Shown one piece after another: positions 1-9,936 of a stretch of 64,000 nt of DNA. Below the pieces are notes generated by a model. It ran no database searches. It worked only from the letters and a program-made list of their open reading frames with translations, and was not told the origin of the DNA. This DNA comes from Polytrichum commune. Lineage: Eukaryota > Streptophyta > Polytrichopsida > Polytrichales > Polytrichaceae. The stretch's first letter is position 1. Each line of letters opens with the position of its first letter. The stretch is taken from the NCBI GenBank assembly GCA_950295325.1, contig OX485803.1, forward strand, positions 3,288,001-3,352,000, given 5' to 3'. The translations under genes were made by a program, and so were the position numbers.

Positions 1-95
1 GGCCTCAAACATTAATTAGTGAGAGAGTTAGTATAATATCCAGGCTAGCCCTCAGTCTAAAACATTGATTGGTGAGAGGGTTAATAATTACTGAC

Positions 96-2007
96 ATCCA
101 TGGCTTTCACATCTTTACTGACGATAAAATCATCAACACCCAGAATTTCTCGAGCTTCCTTTTCCTTGTTGGCCGAAGTGCTGAAGACAGTGACATGCAT
201 CCCAAATGCTTTAGCAAATTGAACAGCCATATGCCCTAACCCTCCCAGGCCCACTAAGCCAAACCGCGCTCCCTTCACATCCATACCGAAGTACTTCATC
301 GGACTCCACACTGTTATACCAGCACATAGTAGAGGGGCTGCAGCATCCTTCGCCAAGTTCTGAGGAATATGCAACAAAAATCTGGTGCAAGCAAACACTG
401 AATCTACTTAGAATTCAAGAAAATAATCATGACAACATCCTATCATACATGTAATTGCCAAATGTTAAATTATTAAGTTTAGGTGTCACAAATCCACGTA
501 TATTTTCTCAAGTGTTCTGCATCATTTGTAAAACATGAAGAAAAGATAGATATTCTGAATGGGTACATATCATAATTGCTAAATACCGGGGTATCAATAT
601 GAGTTCATTAATAACTTAAGTTTTTATTTTTAAAATTATGCTTATTTTTCTTTGCAGGTGTCATTCTCTCAATGAATGTGGACTTATTGCAAAGAAGTCA
701 AAAACATGCATCCAATGGCATCTTATATGACATAGTTAATCTCCATATTTCCCATGGACAAATGGATAATAAGAGAAGGAAATTCATTGTGCAAGGATCT
801 TAAGATACAGAAAGAGTTGTCATAAAAAGTATAAAGTAGTATATTATGATTATGATACTTGTACCTGTTTTCACATTTGATACTTTTATTATAACACTTT
901 CATGATTTAAAATGAACTTATTATAATCAGTCACAGCCTTGTTTTGCAGATGCCGCCCCAAATGTTAAATTATGTGGTAAAGTGTCACATCCACAGATGT
1001 AGTCAAATACGGGTATGATATACAGATGGATATGAGGATAGATGGACATCCACTTACTTGTGGTTTACAACCATAACGTTAGAGTAGCCACCTTGAGTGA
1101 CTGTACCGTCCGGTAGTACATCATTGTAGGTCCATGCCAAAGAATCGCAATATTGCTCTAACCCTTTCTCGCATGAGTCGCAATTGTGGCAGGAGTGCAC
1201 CAGACAGCCCACTCCAACAGTTTCGCCGACTTTGAAATTCTTGACTGCTGACCCGACCTCAGTAACAGTTCCCACAATTTCATGCCTGTACATGGTGGCC
1301 AGAAAGTACCAGTTTAGAGGAACGTCAAAAACAGGTAAAGAAACCTGCGATGAAACTTCTATGCAAAACTAATCACGAAGCAATCAAGCTCAGGAGCATA
1401 ATTCGTCACCATCGGAACCCATGGAAGGCATCACAAATCTGGAAATAGAGTTTTAAAATCCAAACAGAAAATCGTATCCAGAATAAGATCGTTACCCGGG
1501 AACCATGGGGTATTTAGAAGAGCCCCAATCATTCTTAATTTGATGCAAGTCTGAATGACAGATGCCGCAGAAAAGTACCTTGAACCTCACATCCTCTGGT
1601 CCAGTGGGTCTGCAAGAAAGTAACAACATCTCTGGAAGGCCAACTAAAACACCACAATTCCAACAACACTACTGAAGCTTTCCAGATGATAAAGAGTCTA
1701 ATCATATCCTAAATTCTTCTTATGTGTAACTTATTATATGATCCATTTTTTTACATCTTTATTTCAAACACAGACCACATCCTAAGCTCCAAAAGTATCA
1801 ATATAGGAGCTCCGACTTCTACGGACAGTATGGAGCAGACTGAGGCAGCTACAATCCAAAAACAAAGAAGCAAACAAACCAGGGATCAAAACAAACGAAA
1901 AACACACTATCCAGTCGGTACCTGCGCGTGAATTGGAAGGGAGCAAGATGTCCAGATGTATCCTTCGCTGCAATGCCGAACACTGTTTCATCACCGACGT
2001 GTTCCAT
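96..2007 (-). CDS. Cinnamyl alcohol dehydrogenase-family (CAD/ELI3-like) zinc alcohol dehydrogenase, 3' part outside window
   Basis: Zinc-dependent medium-chain dehydrogenase of the CAD family, which reduces cinnamaldehyde-type (or other) aldehydes with NADPH in the cytosol. Four exons fit on the minus strand: 1922-2007 (ATG at 2007), 1496-1609, 1058-1285 and 96-381; phases agree and give 238 residues. Visible motifs are [14 protein letters not shown] near the N-terminus, the catalytic-zinc Cys in CGICHSDLH, the GHE motif split across the exon 2/3 junction, the structural-zinc Cys set C-x2-C-x2-C-x7-C ending in EQYC, and the nucleotide-binding GLGGLGH. Family members are about 360 residues, so the C-terminal third lies left of position 1. 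Exon 4 appears to end at a GTCAGT donor at 95. The family call is firm. The true substrate cannot be told, because many plant CAD-like enzymes are not lignin enzymes. Confidence 0.88.
382..1057. repeat. CAD intron 3 with a short direct repeat
   Basis: This is the longest CAD intron in the window (676 bp). A roughly 40-bp AT-rich stretch at about 457-499 (CCAAATGTTAAATTAT then GTGTCACAAATCCAC) recurs in diverged form at about 958-995. No open frame or transposon termini are recognised in between. Confidence 0.35.
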
Positions 2008-4553
2008 TGCGCTAAATTGTTGACTTCTTCACGAGTTCGTCACCTTCAAAAGTACCAACACCCAGATGGATGTATGAAATCAGAAATTAATGTAAACACC
2101 GGGAGTCCACAACCAATCTCTATTACTTCACATCAAAAACTACAGAAACAATCACACCAACCCTGCTCAATCCCATATATCCAACCCAAACGCACACAAC
2201 TAAACAACAAACATATGTTACTCAACAAAAACCACCGCAACTCATGCCATGGATCATCACCTAAGTTAGCTACCATTTCTTTTACATGCAGACCAGAAGG
2301 AATGGCTAAAACCCAAGGCCTAAGCGGATTGCATGGGAACTGCTAGGTTAAGCCACCTAACGCCGGAATAGTAACTCGAATAGGCGAGCACTTTTATTCC
2401 CCGTGCACCCAGATGTTTTCAACCAACCCATGGGAAAAAATGTTAGGTGGCGGAAGGCTTGTCCGTGAGGTCGTTCAAGGTGTTCACCTTCGAAAGAAGG
2501 CAATAGTCTCCGGGCCCCTTTAACTTTTTGTGATGACCGCTTTGAGATTACTTATAGCCTAAGATCAACTCGAAAGTGACGCAGCACCATAATTTACAAC
2601 GGTGGCAACATTGGAGTCGTCATTCTGCATATCAGAAGAACCGAACTTCTCACACGATAAAATCCATAAGAAGCCTCACAACACATCACAATGCCACACC
2701 CAGAACTGTATTCCCTACCCTTAAGCCCTCCCAAACGATTCCCCAAATCCTCCAAAACTGCAGACAATGTATGCAGTACCACCCAAAGTAGAAATCCTCT
2801 CAGAATCGGATGCCAACCAGATAATCGTGAGCACCAACCCAGTTTAGTCTCCAGCCAGCACTGAACAACTACCTCGAATTGCAGCAAGCGAAGCTCAAAT
2901 CGCCGTAAGAGATCTTTGGAATTACGCCACCAGAAGCAGCAAGAACACGATCCAGGTGCGTGGGAGCCGATGGAGAGAAGAGGTAACGTGAGTGTGGTAA
3001 TCATAGTTTCGATGTGCATCAAGGTTACCTTGGTATAAGACGAGAGATGGTCAGTGGGATGAAACGTGGCATTCTGTCCGGCGCCCATTGGAAACCGAGC
3101 GTGGAGCTTCATCATCTTCCCCACTTCCTCCGTGCATGCATGGTGTTGCATGATGTCCGGCATCCGTCGCCGGATCGAACCTCAGCGGCCGCATCCATTT
3201 TCTCCTCTTACGGCATACTAGGACCAGCGACTGGCCCACAGTCCTGTTCTCCCTCTTTAGTATGACACAGTTGGGAAACACAAAAAGGGTCATATTATCG
3301 AGGTGTCGTCTTCTCATTAATATGACAAATGGCGTAAAGTTGTCGTATTATTGAGGGAATACAAAAACATAAGTAATCTGAGCTTAAAATATATATACAA
3401 CGAGTTTAAGCAATATAGATGCTATGAAATAATAACTTCAGACAAATACAAATATTTTGAAGAACTCTTGAAATAGGAGTTCAAAGATCTCTGGTGTTGT
3501 CTACCCGAGTTAGCAATTGTCATCTTGTCTAATTTCCCTACTAACTTTTGAAAACTAATAATTTCATTAACACCAAAATATAAAGAATTCTCTAATGAGA
3601 AACTAGACAACAATGATGCATGAAGTTTAGCATCACTAAGCTTTATTATAGGTGGAGCAACATCATCCACATCTACCGAATTTAGATCAACATTAAGATA
3701 AAAACGAAATTGAAGACTGCAAGAATGCAAGAGGGTGCACAAGATACTAGTGATACTATATCATCATGAGTACAAGGCAACATACTAGATAGGAGGCCAC
3801 TCCAACCCAAACCATGTCCATTCTACACTAGTAACCCTAAATCTCATTAAGTTCCCAATGATAAGTGAAGTTCCCAAGTAGTTCCCAAGTGAAAATGGAT
3901 CCATACTAATTCCAAATGTCATTTGTGTACACTTTTAGTTAACTTGTAGACCATTGTGTAAGATAGGCATACACTTCATGAACTATTGATCATACCCATG
4001 CTAAGATATTAGTAAGTGCACTTGAAAGCCAAGTGTCATGAGGTGACACTAATGATGAAGTCGTCGCTCATTTGTTTAACCTAGCATACGCATCAAAATA
4101 GGGTAAGTGACATTTTATGCATTTGACACTAAATACCATGAATGGTGTAGTGAGATCTTATGTCTTGTATGTAGTGAAGTGAACTGGCGAAATTGCAGTA
4201 TATTGCATGAAATGAGGTTATTGTGAGTAAGGCGAAAAAGCCTTACTAGTAGCAGTATTTTTGAAAAGAGACATGAACTTCCCCTATCAAGAAGGACTAC
4301 TCATGTTGCTAAGAATAGGGACTAGCCCTAAACTTTGTTGAGTACTTTGGCATCTTTCGGAAGACGAACTGGCAACGTGACATCCATGCATATGGATTAC
4401 TACTTCTAGGCAATTATGTGTCCTTCTACATGCACATACAGTAGTAGGCAAGTCTCTTTCTTCCTGCATGGTGTTGCGTGATTCTCTTGTTACTTGGGGA
4501 AATGGGGATTTGGATATTCCTATTTACTACACTATTTAATCTAATTAGTGTGG
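2008..4553. other. CAD upstream region, no supported gene
   Basis: This is the 5' flank of the minus-strand CAD gene. Several open frames overlap here on both strands, the longest at 2594-3163 minus (189 codons). None shows a recognisable domain, and they lie antisense to each other. I see no transposon termini. Promoter elements cannot be placed with confidence. Confidence 0.4.
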
Positions 4554-4721
4554 GTTACCATTTGGAGTTACGCATTGCAATAACTTTCTACAGGGAGCAT
4601 CGTTTTTTACCCAAATAACAGAATCACTTAGTATGCACATTGAAAAATAAGATATAACTTAGCTGGTAATTAATGATAATGTTGTAAAAGTCATTAGCAA
4701 CATGTAACTCCAAACGGTAAC
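4554..4721. mobile_element. Small MITE-like inverted-repeat element (168 bp)
   Basis: The ends form an imperfect inverted repeat of about 25 bp. The left end begins GTTACCATTTGGAGTTAC and the right end, read on the minus strand, begins GTTACCGTTTGGAGTTAC. The core has no coding capacity. Flanking target duplication is not clear (TGTGG against TGTAA at best), so the superfamily is not assigned. Confidence 0.45.
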
Positions 4722-5468
4722 TGTAACAAACCTCCCATAGGTTTGTCATCAACTTTCACAATAACAAGTATCAATCAAATTAATTAAAGAACTCAGTTTA
4801 TTTTCTTTATAATGTTTAATTACAATCATAGACCAATTAGATCTTGGTCTCAGCTCAACCACCCGGTCATAGGAGAGAGACCAAAACTAGCCACTCGGGG
4901 CCTAGGCTCCACCGTTGGTGGAAAGAGGAGGCCCTCATAGGGGAGGCGGTGTTGCAATATCTTGGATCACTTGGCACATGGGCTCTGAACCTGATACTTG
5001 AGACCTCCAACAGTTTGCTTACACCAAGTTCATCTAAAAGGAAAAAAAATGCAAGATTAAACTTCAAACCAAACTCAATCATAATCTGCTCAATATGTAT
5101 GCGAGCTCAATATCTACATGTCCATGTGCCGAAGGTGCTCAAATAAGTCTTAATCAAAGAAATCCAAATTCTCATTTACGACTACTAAGTCGAAACCAAA
5201 AAAAGGCAAACATATCTTGCACAACTGACTCACAATATTCAGGTGACATCAAGTGAAGAGAACAAAGGAGTGGTGGGAATTCACAAAGACTCGCATAAAT
5301 TGTCAAATAAAAATGCGTTGTATCTTGAATCCAATATATCTTCAGGATTGAAGAAACACATAATCCACTTCCTCAATTCACTTCTCTCAAGCCTCTAGGA
5401 GTCTTTTTCATGGCATACTAACAACAATCGTATAAGAGAATAGTACATCAAAGATTTCGTGATAGTTG

Positions 5469-5555
5469 AGGTGCTTCTAATGGATCAAATGATGGTTCTA
5501 GTAAGAGGTGCTTCTGATGGATCTAATGACGCTTCTAGTAAGAGGTGCTTCAAAT
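5469..5555. repeat. Minisatellite, 37-bp unit, about 2.5 copies
   Basis: Copies start with AGGTGCTTCT at 5469, 5506 and 5543. They share GGATC(A/T)AATGA and a CTTCTAGTAAG or GTTCTAGTAAG tail. The third copy is partial and diverged. No coding meaning is seen. Confidence 0.7.
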
Positions 5556-6135
5556 GCGAGCATGATGATTCCCATTCTTCCTACTTCTTTCCTTTAAAAG
5601 TCCCTTGCTTCAAACCCTAATTCTAACCCCTTGCTCCTTCCTTTAGGTTTGTTGGATAGAACTTCACAGGAAAATGGAGCAATGTGGACACCTCTTTAAG
5701 CAATACTCCATGTCAACGTGTCCATGGGTGCGCCTATGATGTGTTCGTCATTCGTCGGACGGGGCTTAACAGAATTTTGGCTAATCAAATGGGTCCTGGA
5801 AATACTTATGTGCGAACCTATGGGAGGTAGGTTTGTGCTAAGGTCATTTGGCAAATATGAGTAGCGTTCAAGAGGATTTTGGGCATGATTGGTCGAGATC
5901 CTAGTGTTTCCAAGACCAACCGGTTATATGTTGACATCTTTTGGGTTTCTTTTATGAAATTGAGGAATATTCTGTATGTTCCTTTAAATGGAGCATAATT
6001 TTCCTGACATCTTGAATTTGAACCAATTATTTTTCAAACTCGATCAAGTTCATCCATAATGAAAAGTCAATTCTCCAGGTTCATTGAATATGCACACTTG
6101 AATGAACCTTGAATCATGTGTTCCAAATGATTTCT

Positions 6136-6290
6136 AGATAAATATGTAAGGAATATAAAGGAAAGCGCATGTGCACTTGCAATTTCCAGATAAATGTATA
6201 AAAAATTCTAAGGAAAGTGCAAGTGCGCTTGCAATGTCTGGATAAACATGTAAAGAATTTAGAGGAAAATGCAAGTGTGCTTCCAATTTT
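6136..6290. repeat. Minisatellite, about 52-bp unit, 3 copies
   Basis: Three diverged copies begin GATAAATATGTAAGGAAT, GATAAATGTATAAAAAAT and GATAAACATGTAAAGAAT at about 6136, 6189 and 6241. Each continues through AGGAAA and ends in an AAGTGCGCTTGCAAT-like motif. The array lies about 200 bp left of the Mutator-like element and is not part of its terminal repeat. Confidence 0.7.
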
Positions 6291-7161
6291 TTATCCAAAT
6301 CTTATAGACTCACATTGGTTTATAATTCCCGTCCGTGAATGTCAAGATGCCATGCCACTTTTGGAAGCACTTTGACATGAACATTAAGTTGTCCAAGAGA
6401 GGTTTCGCGTTGAATGTTGAGGAATCTAGAGATAGGACAAAAACAAGGTTTCACTGATTTCACCAAATCTTCTTTTACAACATAAGATAGTCAGAAGGGG
6501 ATCTCCGTATTTTAGTGCTACGAGCGTTTGTAGGATGCCTCCCGTGGGCAGCGTTCATGCTCGGGCAGCCCGTTCCTGTCCTCCCGTCCCGACCCGTCTT
6601 ACCTGCCCGACTTGGCCTTCCTGCCTGTGTCCTCCATCCTGCCCGACGCGGCCTTCCGTCTATCCAACTGTCCACCCATCTATCCATCCGTCCATCCGGC
6701 CGTCCATCCGTCATATCCGTCTCCACCACTACCCCACACCGAACCCGAGCTCCGTCATTCTTCCTTGCTCACGCCACTAGACAGCTCCGGAGCAAGTGAG
6801 GAAGTTGCGGAAAGGCTGTTGCATTGTTAGTTTAGGGTTTGGAAGAATTGTAACTTTGATCGATGTTGTTTTAGTCGCCCGCCATGGAGGTGGACATTGT
6901 GGATCTGGGAAGGAAATGTGTCTCTTTCGAAGAAGGGTTTGATTTTGTAATAGAGGAGGCCACGGAAGATCTATAGGACGGACAAGGTTTAGTTTCATAT
7001 TTGGAAATTCTTCCGTCATTCTTCCTTGCTCACGCCACTGGACAGCTTCTTCACTCGCTCCGAAGCTGGGGAAAGGTTGTTGCATTGCTAGTTTCGGATT
7101 TGAAAGAGTTGTAACTTTGATCGACGTTGTCCTAGTCGTTCGCCATGGAGGTGGATATTGT

Positions 7162-7675
7162 GGATCCGGCACGGGTAGATCACTCTAAGGCATTTTTGTG
7201 CACCACGTGCGGCTGGGGGCTTTTTGTTTTGGGGCTATTTACCTTCAAGGGCTGAATTAAAGCCTCCCTATAATTACTTAAATTTCAAAAATGGCCCATT
7301 TGTTTGCACCCTTCCATTACTTATATTGTCCAAGTCACTGCAATTTTTTGTACTCTATATTCTTTTTAAGTAATTTTGGACAGACGGAAATCCCAATTAT
7401 CATCCATCCCCGTGAGTCCCAAACCCATTTACATACCATACTAAACATACCTTCTAGGATCCTTATCTTCAGCCCCTATATTAATTTTACAAAAAAATAA
7501 TGGCCCACATTTTATGTCCATCTAACTTACTTATAATGGGATTGTCTACATTTAATGGTCCCTTCATTATTTGGAATTCCTTTATAATTTTTATTTCAAA
7601 TGATTTTAATCCTCTCTATATTATGCCGCACGTTGTTTTTAAAATGCACTAAGTGATCTACCCGTGGGATCTAGG
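7162..7675. mobile_element. Nested MITE inside the Mutator-like element
   Basis: A 497-bp AT-rich insert (7170-7666) interrupts a 261-bp unit that is intact elsewhere in the same element. Its ends match in inverted orientation: the left begins CACGGGTAGATCACT and the right is its reverse complement. The insertion point carries a near-duplication, GGATCCGG on the left and GGATCTAGG on the right, while unbroken copies read GGATCTGGGA. That suggests an 8-9 bp target duplication (hAT- or Mutator-like). It has no coding capacity. Confidence 0.72.
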
Positions 7676-8520
7676 AGGGAAATGTGTCTCTTTCGAAGAA
7701 GGATTTGATTTTGTCATAGAGGAAGCCACGGAAGATCTACATGACGGAGAGGGTTTAGTTTCAGATCTAAAAATTCCTCCAGGTACAATCGTCTACAAGG
7801 ACACCAATACATGCTTGAAAGCTGGTGCATAGGAAAGGTTAAAGATGCGGGATGTAACTCTTGAAAATGTGCGGGCGAGGTTGCAGATCCCACCCCCTGC
7901 GCCCTTTGACATAACAGATATTTCTTGGGAGGAGAAAATCAACCAAGGACGGGATAGGATCAACCCTAGATGCTAGGACAGTGGAAAAACAAAATAGTAC
8001 AAAGACACCTTTTGTTCCACCTTTAGTTGTCCCAGTTGTTTCTACAGCCTCTGACTCTGATACAAGCTGTCCTAAAAGTCTTACAGCGCAACCATTCCCA
8101 ATAGGACAGACAAAGCAGAGGAGGGCAAGTAGATTGCAAGCCAGTCTAACCTCTAAGCAAGGATGCCAATGCAATTTTGTGGCGAAGCAACTGTATATGG
8201 ACAACACTTTATGCGAAATTTAGTACCATAAAATTAACCATTTCAATAAGGTTGGACAAGCTTGTCATGGGAGTTTAGATTATGTTAGGACAACACTGAA
8301 AACAATGGATGTTGCATAGATTGATATATGGCATTGATAGGATACATTACAATGTTACTGAATTCAATGAGGAAGGCATAAAGTCTTTCCAGGACACCAA
8401 TGTTGTACATGTCTTGTCATATTTTACTAAATTGCTTGTTTTCCGAAAATTCCCAATTGCCGAAGTTTCACTTACATTCAAAATTTAACAAACAATGACA
8501 CTTTATTGAAAATGGGTAGG
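7676..8520 (+). pseudogene. Degenerate coding remnant within the MULE, possible transposase N-terminus
   Basis: Short open stretches follow each other on the plus strand with stops and frame changes. One includes RLQIPPPAPFDITDISWEE (within 7845-7975). Another (7981-8223) ends in a Cys/His-containing piece, SKQGCQCNFVAKQLYMD, and after an in-frame TAG continues YHKINHFNKVGQACHG. The C-x-C then H...CHG spacing resembles the zinc-binding N-terminal regions of plant MULE or FAR1-type transposases, but this is a judgement by eye. A third open run of about 59 codons lies at about 8306-8487. No full domain remains. It may instead be a captured host-gene fragment (Pack-MULE). Confidence 0.4.
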
Positions 8521-8682
8521 GACCAATGCATCAATACTCATGTGTCCGAAGTGGACATGTAATGGTTCTCACCTATCATAATTGTGTCTTTTTATGATTC
8601 AACCTTACATTGGTTCTACCTTGTCTTATTGTAACATCCCACACCATTATTCTAAAAAGTAGCACTAAACTCCACAACGTTA

Positions 8683-9057
8683 TCAACGATTGCATTGCAC
8701 TCGTCTTCCACCACCAAAATTTGTGTCTTTTGACGCGTCCAACCACAGGATACGAAGATCATCCTCTTTGTCCATAGCCAACATATCCAAGCAGGCGTTC
8801 CAGAAACAAGCTCTCATCCAGGACGAGGCCTCAACCTGCATGGCCTCAAACCCATTGCATGTCCTTATAACTTCCAGATCGGAAACTAGCAGGTACAATC
8901 GCCTATCTTCATAATCGTCCATTCTGGCATGAATTTCCAGATCTGAACCTAGCGCATGTCCGTCCTGTAGATCTTCCGTGGCCTCCTCTATGACAAAATC
9001 AAATCCTTCTTCGAAAGAGACACATTTCCCTCCCAGATTCACAATGTCCACCTCCAT
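8683..9057 (-). pseudogene. Open frame in the right arm of the MULE, 124 codons
   Basis: This frame begins MEVDIVNLGGKCVSFEEG, and the same start is repeated in each 261-bp unit of both arms, where it soon meets stop codons. Only this copy stays open for 124 codons. No domain is recognised. Its repetition inside the terminal repeats suggests it is the first exon of the element's own gene, amplified with the repeats, rather than a working gene. Confidence 0.35.
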
Positions 9058-9936
9058 GGCGAGCGACTAGGACAACATCGATCAAAGTTACAACTCTTCC
9101 AAATCCTAAACTAGTAATGCAACAGCCTTTCCCAGCTTCCTCACTCGCTTCGAAGCTGTCCAGTGGCGTGAGCAAGGAAGAATGATGGAAAATTTTCCAG
9201 ATCTGAAACTAAACCCTATATGTCCTGTAGATCTTCCATGGCCTCCTCTATTATAAAATCAAACCCTTCTTCGAAAGAGACACATTTCCCTCCCAGATCC
9301 ACAATGTCCACCTCCATGGCGAACGACTAGGACAACGTCGATCAAAGTTACAACTCTTTCAAATCCTAAACTAGCAATGCAACAGCCTTTCCCCAGCTTC
9401 CTCACTCGCTCCGAAGCTGTCCAGTGGCGTGAGCAAGGAAGAATGACGGAAGAATTTCCAAATCTGAAACTAAACCCTGTCCGTCCTGTAGATCTTCCGT
9501 GGCCTCCTCTATTACAAAATCAAACCCTTCTTCGAAAGAGACACATTTCCCTCCCAGATCCACAATGTCCACCTTCATGGCGGGCGATTAAAATAACATC
9601 GATCAAAGTTACAACTCTTCCAAACCCTAAACTAGCAATGCAACAGCCTTTCCCCAACTTCCTCATTCGCTCCGGAGCTGTCTAGTGGCGTGAGCAAGGA
9701 AGAATGACGGAGCTCGGGTTCGGTGTGGGGTAGTGGTGGAAACGGATATGACGGATGGACGGCCGGATGGACGGATGGATAGACGGGTGGACAGCTGGAC
9801 AGACGGAAGGCCGCGTCGGGCAGGTAAGACGGGTCGGGACGGGAGGACAGGAACGGGCTGCCCGAGCATGAACGCTGCCCGCGGGAGGCGTCCTACAAAC
9901 GCTTGTAGCACTAAAATACGGAGATCCGTCAGAAGG

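Larger units (their letters stand above)
6490..9936. mobile_element. Non-autonomous Mutator-like element (MULE) with 9-bp target duplication
   Basis: The element spans 6499-9927 (3429 bp). Both ends carry the same terminal inverted repeat beginning GGATCTCCGTATTTTAGTGC, and the inverted homology continues for several hundred bp. The element is flanked by a perfect 9-bp direct repeat, GTCAGAAGG, at 6490-6498 and 9928-9936. A 9-bp duplication with long inverted repeats is the Mutator signature. The terminal arms contain a GC-rich stretch with ACGG/ATGG-type minisatellite, then 261-bp tandem units: anchors at 6772 and 7033 on the left, and at about 9161, 9422 and 9683 on the right. The centre keeps only broken coding remnants and a nested MITE at 7170-7666. 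No intact transposase is present, so it would need one supplied in trans. Confidence 0.87.

Noticed and set aside
2594-3163. 189-codon open frame on the minus strand upstream of CAD
   Set aside because: No recognisable domain, odd composition (Cys/Trp/Leu runs), overlapped by other frames on both strands. Not supported as a gene without expression data.
6515-6830. Pro/Ser-rich open frames (and partners at 9663-10002)
   Set aside because: They are translations of the GC-rich minisatellite in the Mutator-like terminal repeats and appear in all frames.
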